Shown here piece after piece: positions 8,667 to 17,924 of a stretch of 64,000 nucleotides of DNA. Every line of letters begins with the position of its first letter. The stretch's first letter is position 1. Made by a program: the position numbers and the translations under genes. The notes below the pieces were generated by a model. It ran no database searches. It was not told where the DNA came from and saw nothing but the letters and a program-made list of their open reading frames with translations. The DNA comes from Pararhizobium sp. A13 (GTDB taxonomy: Bacteria > Pseudomonadota > Alphaproteobacteria > Rhizobiales > Rhizobiaceae): positions 992,001-1,056,000 of the forward strand of contig NZ_CP149511.1 of the NCBI RefSeq assembly GCF_040126305.1. The letters are read 5' to 3'.

Positions 8667-10427
8667 ATGCGTGATACTGTTCAAAATGAGACAAGAAGCA
8701 AGAGTCAAATTTTGGGAGGCAAAGATCAAAACAACCCGGAATTGCTGATATCGCAAGCAAAGCGTGTATTCTTGTCCGGGTTACTATATGCGGCGGCGCT
8801 TAGCGTGTGTCTTAATTTACTACAACTCACGATGCCTCTGTTTATGCTGCAGGTTCATGACAGGGTGCTCAATAGTCAGAGCATGGACACGCTCGTCATG
8901 CTGACCATTTTGGCGATCGGCGCCCTTGTGGTGCTCGGTGTGCTGGAATTCATCCGAGCCCTCTCTTTCCAAGCCATCGGTGGCGCGCTCGTGCGCCGTT
9001 TAAACATGCCAGTCCTGGCCGCCGCCGTTCAGGCCTCGGTCGACCAGGGCCTGTCGCGCGCGACCCAGTCGCTTCGAGACATCGCAGAATTGCGAAGCTT
9101 CCTGACCTCGTCAGCGGTGACTGCGCCCCTCGACGCGGCCTGGTCACCGATCTTCCTCGGCGCCCTTTTCGTCTTGCATCCGCTTTTCGGCCTCATTGGA
9201 GCGGTCTCCGCGGCGCTGCTCCTTTGCGGCGGCTTGGTCACGGACATGTTGACACGCCAACTCACCAAGGAAGCGAACCAGACAAATATCGAGGCCGTGT
9301 CCAAGATTGGCGCATCGCTGCGACATGCCGAGGCTATCGAGGCAATGGGTATGCTGCCGGCCCTGGCGAATCGTTGGCGCGCCCTGCAAATGCAAGCCCT
9401 CAGCGCCTTTGAAACGAGTGGGAGCAGGAGCAAGGCGATGTCGTCCATCACCCGCAGCCTGCGCTATTCCATCCAGATCGTCACCCTGGCAGCCGGAGCG
9501 TTTCTAGTGCTGGAGCAGGCAATCACGCCCGGCGCGATGATGGCATCGAGCATTCTTGTCGGACGCCTCCTGATACCCTTCGATTCGATCATCGACAATT
9601 GGCGGCAGTGGGTTCTGGCGATCGCCGGCTGGCGTCGCCTTGAGGCCACCCTCAAGGCGGACCTTGCGATCCGCCAAACGATGCCCACGCCGCATTCGTC
9701 GGGCGACATCGTGGTCGACAAGCTGGTCTACGCAGCCCCGGGACTGGATGTGCCGATCATCAAGGGCATTTCTTTCTCCCTCTCTCCGGGCGAGGTTCTG
9801 GGCGTGGTCGGTCCCTCCGCGGCAGGCAAATCGACCCTCGCGCGCCTGCTGGTCGGCATCTTGCGACCCACGTCCGGCGGCGTCTTCCTCGACGGCAACA
9901 ACACCTATCTGTGGGAGCGCGCCTCGTTCGGGCAAGTGGTCGGATATCTGCCGCAATCCGTATCGCTTTTGGAAGGCACGATTCGAGAAAACATTGGGCG
10001 GATGGCGGACAGCGATCCATACAAAGTGCTGGAGGCGGCGCGACTGGCCGACATCCACGAGATGATCGGACGCCTACAACTCGGCTACGACACGCCCGTC
10101 GGCGATGGACACCTGACCCTTTCCGGAGGGCAGCGGCAGCGCATAGCGTTGGCGCGCTGCCTATACAACAGGCCTCGTCTCATCGTGCTCGACGAGCCGA
10201 ACGCAAACCTGGACGCGATTGGCGAGCAGGCCCTCATCCGCGCGATCCAGCACGCACGCGGCGACGGCGCCATCGTCATCATAATCGCTCACAGGCCAGC
10301 CATCATGCAAGTCGCCGACAAGCTGCTCGTGCTCGAAAACGGCCGCGTCACACAGTTCGGGCCGCGAACGGACGTGATTCCGGCCACAATGCCGGGCGAA
10401 GCACGCCGCGAGGTGGCCGCGATATGA
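8667..10427 (+). CDS. wgdA: Type I secretion ABC transporter (ATP-binding/permease)
   Basis: About 586 residues from the ATG at 8667, preceded by AAGG. The N-terminal half is a PrtD-type transmembrane region with several hydrophobic helices (LLYAAALSVCLNLLQLTMPLFML; TLVMLTILAIGALVVLGVL; PIFLGALFVLHPLFGLIG). The C-terminal half is the ATPase: Walker A GPSAAGKST at about 382, signature [13 protein letters not shown] at about 484, Walker B LIVLDEPNANLD at about 504 and the switch His in IIAHRP. It fits ExpD1, which with a fusion protein exports the RTX protein WgeA; in the PrtD family the substrates leave through an outer-membrane TolC. Its stop overlaps the wgdB start as ATGA. Confidence 0.85.
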   Translation: MRDTVQNETRSKSQILGGKDQNNPELLISQAKRVFLSGLLYAAALSVCLNLLQLTMPLFMLQVHDRVLNSQSMDTLVMLTILAIGALVVLGVLEFIRALSFQAIGGALVRRLNMPVLAAAVQASVDQGLSRATQSLRDIAELRSFLTSSAVTAPLDAAWSPIFLGALFVLHPLFGLIGAVSAALLLCGGLVTDMLTRQLTKEANQTNIEAVSKIGASLRHAEAIEAMGMLPALANRWRALQMQALSAFETSGSRSKAMSSITRSLRYSIQIVTLAAGAFLVLEQAITPGAMMASSILVGRLLIPFDSIIDNWRQWVLAIAGWRRLEATLKADLAIRQTMPTPHSSGDIVVDKLVYAAPGLDVPIIKGISFSLSPGEVLGVVGPSAAGKSTLARLLVGILRPTSGGVFLDGNNTYLWERASFGQVVGYLPQSVSLLEGTIRENIGRMADSDPYKVLEAARLADIHEMIGRLQLGYDTPVGDGHLTLSGGQRQRIALARCLYNRPRLIVLDEPNANLDAIGEQALIRAIQHARGDGAIVIIIAHRPAIMQVADKLLVLENGRVTQFGPRTDVIPATMPGEARREVAAI

Positions 10428-11824
10428 CGGAGAAGAAGCCTCTTGCGGTCCGCCCCGAGCTTTCCGAGCGTCGCATGCCATTGCATCAGCCGGTGTCGCT
10501 GAATATCAGCCCCTCGGACTTGGAATTCGAACAACTTGATACCCGCTCGCCGCTCCGCCGTCTTGTCATCGCGGGGATCGCCACGATCCTGGTGTCCTTC
10601 GGTGGATTTTTTGCCTGGGCGTTTTCGACCGAACTCAGCAGCGCGACGGTCGCCAACGGCACGGTCATCGTCGATTCGAAGAGAAAGACCATCAGCCATT
10701 TTGAAGGCGGTGTGATGCGTCGACTGCTCGTTCAGGAGGGCGACAAGGTTTCTGCCGGGCAGCCCCTGATCGAGTTGGAGGATACGCGAGCCCGTTCCAG
10801 CCTGCGATCGCTCCAAATCCGGCGCATTGGCCTAATCGCGAAACTGGCGCGACTGAAGGCCGAGCAGACCGACGCGCCCCGGATCAGCTTTCCACACGAT
10901 TTCGGCGACGCCCCGGACGCCGCGATCGACGACGCCGTCATGGCGGAGACGATGTTTTTCGAAAAGCGGCGCGAGACCCAGGGGGGGCGCATAGAGGTCC
11001 AGAAAAAAACCATCGAGGAGCACCTCGAACAAGCGAAGTCACTCGGCATCCAGATCCAGGCGACGGACCAGCAAATCGACCTTATCGACGAGCAGCGGAC
11101 GGCGATAGCAACGTTGGTGAAAAAAGGTGCCTTCTCGCGCACGCAACTCATCGAGATCGAGTCCCGGCTCAGCGCGCTTGCGCGGGAACGGAGCGAACTC
11201 GTCGGTGACAAGGCCCGGGCAGAAAAAGCCGGAGCGGGCGCGCAACTCGCACTGACCGGAATCGAAAGCGAGTTTCAGTCGACGATTGCCGGCGAAATCA
11301 CGACGACACGCGTCGAGCTCGCGGATGTCGAAGAGCAGATCACCGCCTCGAAGGATGTGCTGCGGCGCCTTGAGATCCGCTCTCCGCAGGACGGTATCAT
11401 CAGCAACATCTGGCTGCGCACCCCTGGCAGCGCGGTCACGCCCGGCCAGGCGCTGCTCGAGATCGTTCCGGAAAATGAGCCCCTACTGATCGAGATGCGC
11501 GTCAATCCTCGTGACATCGACAGCATCGCCATAGGCTCCCAGACGCAAATCCGGTTGACGGCCTATAATCAGCGTTCCCGCCTGCCAATGGAAGGCGCCA
11601 TCACATATGTCGCGGCAGACCAGTCGGTAGATGAAGCGTCAAACACCGCGTTTTTCGTCGCGCGCGCCAAAATCGACGCGGCATCGCTCAAGGCAAACCC
11701 CGATGTCCGCCTCTATCCCGGCATGCCCGCGGAGGTGCTGATTATCCACAAGTCACGCCTTGCGATCGACTACCTTACCTCTCCCGCCGTCGAGAGTTTC
11801 AATCGCGCCTTCAGGGAAGACTAG
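10424..11824 (+). CDS. wgdB: Type I secretion membrane fusion protein (HlyD family)
   Basis: A 466-residue HlyD/PrtE-type periplasmic adaptor. It starts at the ATG overlapping the wgdA stop. A single membrane anchor lies at about 43-66 (RLVIAGIATILVSFGGFFAWAF). It is followed by a first lipoyl-like half (GTVIVDSKRKTISHFEGGVM), a long coiled-coil hairpin (about 120-290), the second lipoyl half (RSPQDGIISNIWL) and beta-barrel sequence to the end. Such adaptors bridge the inner-membrane ABC exporter and TolC. It matches ExpD2 by order and architecture. An open frame runs upstream of 10424 in the same phase, but that is a shadow of wgdA. Confidence 0.85.
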   Translation: MTEKKPLAVRPELSERRMPLHQPVSLNISPSDLEFEQLDTRSPLRRLVIAGIATILVSFGGFFAWAFSTELSSATVANGTVIVDSKRKTISHFEGGVMRRLLVQEGDKVSAGQPLIELEDTRARSSLRSLQIRRIGLIAKLARLKAEQTDAPRISFPHDFGDAPDAAIDDAVMAETMFFEKRRETQGGRIEVQKKTIEEHLEQAKSLGIQIQATDQQIDLIDEQRTAIATLVKKGAFSRTQLIEIESRLSALARERSELVGDKARAEKAGAGAQLALTGIESEFQSTIAGEITTTRVELADVEEQITASKDVLRRLEIRSPQDGIISNIWLRTPGSAVTPGQALLEIVPENEPLLIEMRVNPRDIDSIAIGSQTQIRLTAYNQRSRLPMEGAITYVAADQSVDEASNTAFFVARAKIDAASLKANPDVRLYPGMPAEVLIIHKSRLAIDYLTSPAVESFNRAFRED

Positions 11825-12097
11825 CACTCGGAAACACAATAGAGACATTTCGCGTGTAAATTGTTTCCATTTTTGAAGTTATTTCAAAACAAAATAGATG
11901 AATTTTACTTCATAAAACTGCAATTGTCGAAATAATGTACCATTACGACGCACGTCAGGAAATTTATTTCTCAATATTGAGCGCTTTCTCTCTTTTAGAT
12001 GCTTGCGTTGTTCTTTGTTGCAATGCACAGTCCAGGCGCGCAATCGTCGCACCCAGCGCCGAAAACGCGTTCATATAAACCTGAGAAGGAGAGGCAG
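11825..12097 (+). promoter_or_regulatory. AT-rich wgeA promoter region with a WggR-type palindrome
   Basis: A gap of 273 bases, strongly AT-rich between 11855 and 12000. It contains the palindrome TTTTGAA-N5-TTCAAAA at 11871-11889, closely related to the boxes in front of wgdA, about 210 bases upstream of the wgeA start. A weak -10-like AATAAT lies near 11932. No gene is visible in the gap. Control by WggR is inferred. Confidence 0.55.
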
Positions 12098-12757
12098 ATG
12101 GCCACATTGGAAGGCGGCGCATACGACGACGCCCTGTTCGGCTCCCGCTTCAGCGATTTCATTCGCGCCCATGGGGGCGATGATTTCGTGAGCGGCGGCA
12201 ACGGGCACGACCTCGTGTTCGGTGGTGACGGTGACGACCTGTTGTTCGGCGGAAAGGGAAACGACACCCTGTTCGGCGACGAGGGCAGCGACTTGCTGAA
12301 CGGTGAAAACGGCGACGACACCCTCGTCGGCGGCTGGGGTGATGACCTTCTCTACGGCGACAAGGGCAGCGACATCCTGTTCGGCGGACAGGGAAGCGAC
12401 CTTTTGTCCGGCGGCAAGGGCGCAGACATACTTTATGGCGGCGATGGTGCCGACATCATCGATGGCGGTGCTGGCAACGACATCCTGGCTGGCGGTGCCG
12501 GCCACGACATCTTCGTCTTCGACGGCGGCGGCGGGAATGACGTCATTCTCGACTTTACCGCGGGCGAGGATCTGCTGCAGATATCGAAGGGCATCAATGG
12601 CCTCGACGTGTCTTCGCCCGAAGACCTGGCCTCGCGCGTCACGCAGGTCGGCGGCAATGTCGTCGTGGATCTCGGTCATGGCGACACGCTCACATTGGTA
12701 AATGTCGATGCCGACGACATCCAGGCCAATCCCGATAACTACTTCACTGTTCACTGA
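12098..12757 (+). CDS. wgeA: Secreted RTX-type calcium-binding protein
   Basis: A small acidic protein of 219 residues from the ATG at 12098, preceded by AAGGAGAGG. Almost two thirds is an array of twelve contiguous glycine/aspartate nonapeptides of the RTX (haemolysin-type) class, followed by a C-terminal segment (about 145-219) rich in Asp, Val and Leu. That segment includes DLGHGDTLTLVNV, a usual non-cleaved type I secretion signal region. RTX arrays fold into a parallel beta-roll on calcium outside the cell. Located directly after the type I exporter and before the sugar transferases, it corresponds to ExpE1, the secreted calcium-binding protein linked to galactoglucan production. It has no N-terminal signal peptide, as expected for this route. 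Confidence 0.85.
   Translation: MATLEGGAYDDALFGSRFSDFIRAHGGDDFVSGGNGHDLVFGGDGDDLLFGGKGNDTLFGDEGSDLLNGENGDDTLVGGWGDDLLYGDKGSDILFGGQGSDLLSGGKGADILYGGDGADIIDGGAGNDILAGGAGHDIFVFDGGGGNDVILDFTAGEDLLQISKGINGLDVSSPEDLASRVTQVGGNVVVDLGHGDTLTLVNVDADDIQANPDNYFTVH
12194..12517 (+). repeat. Twelve in-frame RTX nonapeptide repeats
   Basis: Twelve 27-base units encode residues 33-140 of WgeA with pattern GGxGxDxUx (for example GGDGDDLLF, GGKGNDTLF, GGQGSDLLS). Two units have GD and one has GE in place of GG. Codons vary between units, so this is an old repeat under selection and not a recent expansion. Confidence 0.9.
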
Positions 12758-12767
12758 ATATGACTTC

Positions 12768-12799
12768 TGCGCGCTCTGCCTCCTCCCGTGGGGCGCGCA
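12768..12799 (+). other. Hairpin between wgeA and wgeB
   Basis: TGCGCGC (12768-12774) pairs with GCGCGCA (12793-12799) around an 18-base loop, 11 bases after the wgeA stop and before the GAGGGG ribosome site of wgeB. There is no T-run. It could stabilise the wgeA message or partly attenuate read-through, giving more secreted protein than transferases from one operon. Confidence 0.45.
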
Positions 12800-12822
12800 A
12801 CTCCGATCCAGAGGGGTAGCGT

Positions 12823-15078
12823 GTGACGTTCGACGATTCGATAGACGCCACTGGCGTTTTCAGGAACGCAAGGATCTTTCGGCTCGGCACAGAGCTGGCC
12901 GTCCTTGTCTGGGACCTCCCCCCAGCCCTTCCCGCCGCCACAAGGTGCCTGCTGTCCATGGACCAGTCGCCGATACCGCTTGTCAGCATGATGCTTCCGC
13001 TTGCCAACGGACGGCAACGCATGTTCTGGGCGATGAGACCAGGAAAGAAGCCGGAGAGTGTGGGCATTTGCACGGAAGACGGCGGCACCTTTGACACCAT
13101 CGTGATGCAGCCTGCGCGCGCGCTCGCGCCACTCGATGTGGAGGCCCTGTTCGCCGATCTCGCGCCAGAAGCCCGTATCAAGTTCGTCAACAACCTACTG
13201 ACTGTGTGGCGAAGCGCCTTCCGCATCGCCGGCGACCATCTTTTCAGCATGGTGGTTGAAGACGCCCTTCACGCGCTCGTGCCCGAACCGCAGGCCGCCA
13301 GCATCGTCTGCCAGATTGCGCAAGGACGCCATCTGATTGAGACGGCTATCAATCCGGATCTGGGCGAGATCACAGCGATCTATGCGATCGGCGCAGTTTC
13401 GATTACACGCATGGCCGTAAGGCTTGTCCTCGGACGCAACGCGAAAAACGGCCTGCAATCGTGCCATTTCATCGCAGAGGCGCCTTCCCCTTCCCCTCCG
13501 TTTCTCATCGTCCTCCTGAGCAGGAACGGCGTCGCCATTCGCCAGCTTGCTGACGGCAAGCCTCGCCATCCCAGCCTTCAGAGTTGGTGGGGCAAAAACC
13601 CTGAGGCGGTGGAACTGCGCGAAATGATTGTCCGTCGACTCGCCACGTTGCCGGAAAGCGGCGCCGCCACGGCGATCGATCTTCAAGTTCGTGCACCACT
13701 GGCGACAAGTCGGATTGCCAAGTCATCGATGCATCCGTCCGGTGAGGTCGATCTCGCTCTGGCGCTCGACGACGGTCTGCTGGCCGGCGGCTGGTTCCAC
13801 GCGCCGTCATCCGCGTTCGCCGGCATCGACTACGTCAAAGAGGACGGCACGGCAGTGCCGCTCGACGGTAACAGCTACGAATTTCCGGCGTGGGCGCAAG
13901 GGAAGGATGAGAAGAGTAAGACCGATGTGACCGGTTTCGTTGCCTGGGTGCCGCTGTCGGAATCGCCCGGGCCGCTCCTGCAACCGCGATTTCAGATGCG
14001 CCTTGCCTCGGGAGCGGTCAGGCCGCTGATACCGACGCCACAGCCTTTCGAGCCCGCGACACAACGAAACCATGTCCTGCGGGCCGTGCCGCCACAGCAT
14101 GCGGTCGACGGTGCCTTCCGCACGATCCTCGCCCCTGCCCTGCAGGACATAGAACGACGATTGGGCAAGACCATAGAGGTCGACTGTACAAAGGACTACA
14201 GCCTGCCCAAAAGCGCGCCCCTCGTTTCCATTGTCGTGCCCCTCTACCGGGTTCTCGATTTCCTGCGCTTCCAACTGTCGGGGATGGCCACGGATCCGTG
14301 GCTCGCAGCGAACGCGGAGGTCATCTATGTCCTCGATTCACCGGAAATCCAGGATGAGACGGAGCACCTGCTGGGCGGCCTGCACCTTCTGCACGGGCTG
14401 CCGATGAAGTTGGTCGTAATGAATCGCAACGGCGGCTATGCGCGTGCTTGCAATGCCGGCGCACGTTTTGCACGCGGCGCCATACTGGTCATGCTCAATT
14501 CGGATGTCGTGCCTTGCGCGCCAGGCTGGCTTCAGGTGTTGTCGCGAGCGCTGTTGGAAAGCAACAAGCTGGGTGCCGTCGGCCCGAAACTGATCTTCGA
14601 AGACGGATCGCTGCAGCACGCCGGGCTGTACTTCGGCCGCGACCAGCGCGGGATTTGGCTGAACCACCATTTCCACAAGGGCATGCCTGGCAACTACGCG
14701 CCTGCGCAAAATGCCCGCGACGTTCCCGGCGTTACCGGCGCTTGCCTCGTGACCCGCAGGGACACTTACGAGCGTGTTGGCGGGTACACCGAGGACTACG
14801 TGATCGGCGACTATGAGGACAGCGACCTGTGCCTCAAGATCCGCCGCCTGGGGCTCCAGATTGCCTATGAGCCGGCTGCGTGCCTGTATCATTTCGAGCG
14901 TCGCTCGATCCGCCGCAGCCAGGACTACATGCGCGGCGTTGCAAGCCAATACAATTCATGGCTGCACACGCAGCGCTGGGAGGGCGATATCGCCGAACTG
15001 ATGGCGAACCTATTCGATAGAGACCACGATCGACCCGCCGCCGCGGGTGTGAGAATCCGGGAAAGGAACGCGGCGTGA
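12823..15078 (+). CDS. wgeB: Glycosyltransferase family 2 protein with long N-terminal extension
   Basis: A 751-residue protein starting at GTG 12823 behind GAGGGG. Residues about 1-450 have no recognised catalytic motif but include a beta-domain with LAGGWFHAP...GFVAW. Residues about 465-740 are an intact GT2 domain: VSIVVPLYRV, NRNGGYARACNAGARFA, the metal site LNSDVV at about 555-560, VTGACLVTRR and GDYEDSDLCLKIRRLG at about 660-675. It should transfer a sugar during EPS II synthesis and corresponds to ExpE2. It shares its whole layout with wgeF four genes downstream, where the catalytic residues are lost. The last codons overlap the wgeC start. Confidence 0.8.
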   Translation: MTFDDSIDATGVFRNARIFRLGTELAVLVWDLPPALPAATRCLLSMDQSPIPLVSMMLPLANGRQRMFWAMRPGKKPESVGICTEDGGTFDTIVMQPARALAPLDVEALFADLAPEARIKFVNNLLTVWRSAFRIAGDHLFSMVVEDALHALVPEPQAASIVCQIAQGRHLIETAINPDLGEITAIYAIGAVSITRMAVRLVLGRNAKNGLQSCHFIAEAPSPSPPFLIVLLSRNGVAIRQLADGKPRHPSLQSWWGKNPEAVELREMIVRRLATLPESGAATAIDLQVRAPLATSRIAKSSMHPSGEVDLALALDDGLLAGGWFHAPSSAFAGIDYVKEDGTAVPLDGNSYEFPAWAQGKDEKSKTDVTGFVAWVPLSESPGPLLQPRFQMRLASGAVRPLIPTPQPFEPATQRNHVLRAVPPQHAVDGAFRTILAPALQDIERRLGKTIEVDCTKDYSLPKSAPLVSIVVPLYRVLDFLRFQLSGMATDPWLAANAEVIYVLDSPEIQDETEHLLGGLHLLHGLPMKLVVMNRNGGYARACNAGARFARGAILVMLNSDVVPCAPGWLQVLSRALLESNKLGAVGPKLIFEDGSLQHAGLYFGRDQRGIWLNHHFHKGMPGNYAPAQNARDVPGVTGACLVTRRDTYERVGGYTEDYVIGDYEDSDLCLKIRRLGLQIAYEPAACLYHFERRSIRRSQDYMRGVASQYNSWLHTQRWEGDIAELMANLFDRDHDRPAAAGVRIRERNAA

Positions 15079-15914
15079 CTCATGCGGCACTGCTGCACCC
15101 CACCAAGCCGGCCCGGCTGATCGATGAAGACCGTGTTCGCTGGCTAATCGAATCCGTTCGGGGCAATCGTTTTCTGCCGCAACCGGAATCCACCAACGTC
15201 TTCGTGGGAGACGGTGATTTTCGCGCGATAGGAGCGGAGTTTCTCGGTTACTTCATTCGCATCGGCGGCCTGCGCGAAGACAGCCGCGTTCTCGACATCG
15301 GGTGCGGCATCGGCCGGATGGCCGTGCCGCTGACTCAATATCTCGATCCGCAAACGAGCCGCTACGATGGTATCGATCCAGTCGAGAGCGGTATTGGCTG
15401 GTGCCAGCGAACGATCGCGCCTGCCTACCCCAATTTCGCCTTCCGGCAACTGGACATCGCGCACGAGCTCTACAATCCGAACGGCAAGATCAGCGGGATG
15501 GCCTTGACGCTTCCCTTTCCGGATCGTCATTTCGACTTTGTCATCATGACGTCCGTGGTCACTCATCTGCCGCCCGCGGAGGTCCTTGTCTACCTCGCCG
15601 AGGTCCGCAGAATCCTGTCACCCGGCGGCCGCCTGTTCATGACCGCCTTCGTGGTCGACCGGATCGCGACGGCAAACGAACACGGGCGGCGCGATCCGCG
15701 TCTCGCCTTCCGCCGCTATGGCGAAAGCCCATGCTGGTTCGTACCCAACCAGCCACCGCTTGCCGCGGTCGGTTTCGAAGACGGCTTCCTGGACAAGGCG
15801 CTCGAACGGGCAGGCCTCTCCGTCGCTCTGAAATCGCTTGGCCATTGGCGCGGCACCAACGCGGGCCACCATCAGGACTTCATCGTGGCGAAGCGCCGGG
15901 GAAACGGTCGATGA
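15075..15914 (+). CDS. wgeC: SAM-dependent methyltransferase
   Basis: A 279-residue class I methyltransferase. The SAM-binding motif I is VLDIGCGIGRMAVPL at about residues 72-86; the acidic second motif is YDGIDPVESGI and the post-motif is FDFVIMTSVVTHLPP, followed by LSPGGRLFMTAF. The start is the GTG that overlaps the wgeB stop, and its own stop overlaps the wgeD start, so translation is probably coupled through the operon. It corresponds to ExpE3. The acceptor is unknown; methylation of a chain-end sugar or of the lipid-linked intermediate is possible, but nothing in the sequence decides it. Confidence 0.75.
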   Translation: MTHAALLHPTKPARLIDEDRVRWLIESVRGNRFLPQPESTNVFVGDGDFRAIGAEFLGYFIRIGGLREDSRVLDIGCGIGRMAVPLTQYLDPQTSRYDGIDPVESGIGWCQRTIAPAYPNFAFRQLDIAHELYNPNGKISGMALTLPFPDRHFDFVIMTSVVTHLPPAEVLVYLAEVRRILSPGGRLFMTAFVVDRIATANEHGRRDPRLAFRRYGESPCWFVPNQPPLAAVGFEDGFLDKALERAGLSVALKSLGHWRGTNAGHHQDFIVAKRRGNGR

Positions 15915-17161
15915 GCAAGCGCATTCTGGTGGCAGCCCACAACCATCCGTCCCTTCACCCGGGTGGAACGGAGATATTTGCTCACGACTTGTTTCGTGCC
16001 TACCAGCGCGAGGGGCACGAAGCCCTGTTTCTCGGGGCCACGAACCAAGTCCATCGCGAAGCCAGACCGGGCACGAGCTTTCAGAGCATCGGCTCGGCGG
16101 GAGATGAGGTCCTGCTGTGGTCCGGACACTTCGACCGCTTCTTCATGAGTCAGATCGACCTCTATGGTGTTGTGCCGGATGTAGCGGAGTTGCTGCGCGA
16201 TTTCCGGCCAGATGTGGTTCACCTCCATCACCTGCTGCTGCTTGGCGCTGAGTTCCCTCACATCGTCCGCCGCACCTTACCCCACTGCCAGATCGTCATG
16301 ACGCTCCATGACTACTACCCCATTTGCCACCATGAAGGCTTGATGGTGCGCACTGGCAGCAAGGAGCTTTGTCACCAAGCCAGCCCGGACCGCTGCCATG
16401 GCTGTTTCAAGGACATTCCGCTCGATCGCTTTGCCTTGCGCGAACGCCACCTGAAGGCCCTGCTGAGCACGGTTGACCACTTCGTCTCGCCAAGCGCTTT
16501 TTTACGGGAGCGCTTCGTGCGGTGGGGACTGGACGAAGATGCGATTAGCGTCATTCCCAACGGTATCCCCACCCGAAATGCCGGCGCGCGAAGGGAGCTG
16601 CTCCAGGGCAGGAGGCCGGTCTTCGGATATTTCGGAAATCTCAACCCCTGGAAGGGGGTGACCGTATTGCTCGACGCTGCGCGCCAGCTTCTGGCCGATG
16701 GCCTTGATTTCGAACTCCGCGTCCATGGCGGAGCGCCCTTCCAGAGCGAGGCCTTTGTCGATGAGATCAATCGGCGCTTTACCGAAACGTCAGAATCCGT
16801 GCAGTCCCGAGGCCCCTATCGACGCGAAGATATTGGCGATCTGGTGGCCGCGGTCGATTGCACCATAGTTCCTTCCGTCTGGTGGGAGAACGCGCCGCTT
16901 GTCATTCAGGAAGCCCAGGCTCAAGGCCGTCCGGTCATCGCCAGCAACATCGGGGGAATGGCTGAAATGATCGAGCATGGCGTCAACGGCCTGACTGTTC
17001 CACCCAACGATGCCCGAGCGCTCGCCGCGGCGATGCGGAACATACTGGAAGAGCCGAACCTGCTGCGCCAGCTCTCCGAAAACGCTCGCAAGCCCGACGA
17101 CATCGACACGACCGCCCGCCGCTACCTCAAGTGGATGGAGACGGCACAGGTTCAGGCATAG
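15911..17161 (+). CDS. wgeD: Glycosyltransferase family 4 with Cys-rich loop
   Basis: A 416-residue GT-B transferase. The N-terminal half has the donor-fold start ILVAAHNHPSLHPGGTEIFAHDL and the segment DVVHLHHLLLLG. A cysteine-rich insertion at about 135-165 (ICHHEG...LCHQA...RCHGC) looks able to bind a metal and recurs in the paralogue wgeG. The C-terminal half carries YFGNLNPWKGV and the GT4 signature VWWENAPLVIQEAQAQG with SNIGGMAEMI. It corresponds to ExpE4. Start and stop are embedded in neighbouring genes: ATGA overlap with wgeC, and its stop lies within the ribosome site of wgeE. Confidence 0.8.
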   Translation: MSKRILVAAHNHPSLHPGGTEIFAHDLFRAYQREGHEALFLGATNQVHREARPGTSFQSIGSAGDEVLLWSGHFDRFFMSQIDLYGVVPDVAELLRDFRPDVVHLHHLLLLGAEFPHIVRRTLPHCQIVMTLHDYYPICHHEGLMVRTGSKELCHQASPDRCHGCFKDIPLDRFALRERHLKALLSTVDHFVSPSAFLRERFVRWGLDEDAISVIPNGIPTRNAGARRELLQGRRPVFGYFGNLNPWKGVTVLLDAARQLLADGLDFELRVHGGAPFQSEAFVDEINRRFTETSESVQSRGPYRREDIGDLVAAVDCTIVPSVWWENAPLVIQEAQAQGRPVIASNIGGMAEMIEHGVNGLTVPPNDARALAAAMRNILEEPNLLRQLSENARKPDDIDTTARRYLKWMETAQVQA

Positions 17162-17169
17162 GAGAGCTT

Positions 17170-17907
17170 ATGACTAGTCCCGCTGAACGACCGGATGCCG
17201 CATCCGAACAGGACAACGCCAAGCCGATGAACGGCCGGGTGGATGCCGTTGACATGGGCAGGATCTTCGGCTGGGCATTCGATCCGATGGCGCCGGATCA
17301 ACGGCTGACCATTCGTGTCCTCCTCGATAGCAAGGTGATTGCCGAGGCTGTTGCCGACCGCAATCGTCCCGACTTGCGGCGCAACGGTATCGGCGACGGC
17401 AAACACGCATTTGAAATCGCACTGCCCGAACCCGTCCAGTCGCGGGCGAGCGATCTCGTCGTCGTGGCGCGAAATGGAAGTGGTTCCGAGCAAGCCTTGC
17501 GCGTTCCCCAGCCAGATGAGCAAGCGGCCGAAGCCCTTATCGCCGCGCCGCTGACGAAAGTGCTCGACAAGCTCGATTTGCTGATGGCGGCGCAGCGGCA
17601 GTTGCAGGTCTCACAGCGCTCAGTGCAGCGCACACCACAAGTCGATGCCGACAAGTCCGAGACCGGGACCGTCGGCCTGACCGATGTCAGCAACGCCATC
17701 GAAAGCCTCAGGGTGGATATCAGCCAACGGCTGAATGATCTCGATGTCCATCTGATGCGGCTGGATGGGGTGGTGGCAGGAATGGAGAAGCGCCAGAATA
17801 CGTTGCAGAAACGTGCGAACGGCGAGTTGAAGCCCCTGCTGCTGCTTTTGTTCGTTCTTGTGGGATTTGCCGCGGGCGCCAGCCTTGCGCTGGTTGCCAG
17901 AATTTGA
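17170..17907 (+). CDS. wgeE: Single-pass membrane protein of the wge operon
   Basis: A protein of 245 residues from the ATG at 17170, eight bases after the wgeD stop and behind AGGAG. Residues about 20-90 form a small beta-domain (GRIFGWAFDP...RVLLDSKVIAEAVADRNRPDLRRNGIGDGKHAF) seen in many alpha-proteobacterial surface-polysaccharide proteins. A linker and a coiled coil (SNAIESLRVDISQRLNDLDVHL) follow. The last 26 residues are one hydrophobic helix, so it is probably tail-anchored. No enzyme motif is present. It corresponds to ExpE5. It may hold transferases together at the membrane; this is inference. Confidence 0.65.
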   Translation: MTSPAERPDAASEQDNAKPMNGRVDAVDMGRIFGWAFDPMAPDQRLTIRVLLDSKVIAEAVADRNRPDLRRNGIGDGKHAFEIALPEPVQSRASDLVVVARNGSGSEQALRVPQPDEQAAEALIAAPLTKVLDKLDLLMAAQRQLQVSQRSVQRTPQVDADKSETGTVGLTDVSNAIESLRVDISQRLNDLDVHLMRLDGVVAGMEKRQNTLQKRANGELKPLLLLLFVLVGFAAGASLALVARI

Positions 17908-17924
17908 TCCAGGGAGGGTAAAGC

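Noticed and set aside
9911..10423. Upstream extension of the wgdB frame
   Set aside because: It lies inside wgdA in another frame and has no HlyD similarity; the ATG at 10424 overlapping the wgdA stop is the natural start.
12194..12517. Tandem repeat considered as CRISPR or non-coding satellite
   Set aside because: The 27-base units are in frame, encode RTX nonapeptides and vary at codon third positions, so they are protein repeats.
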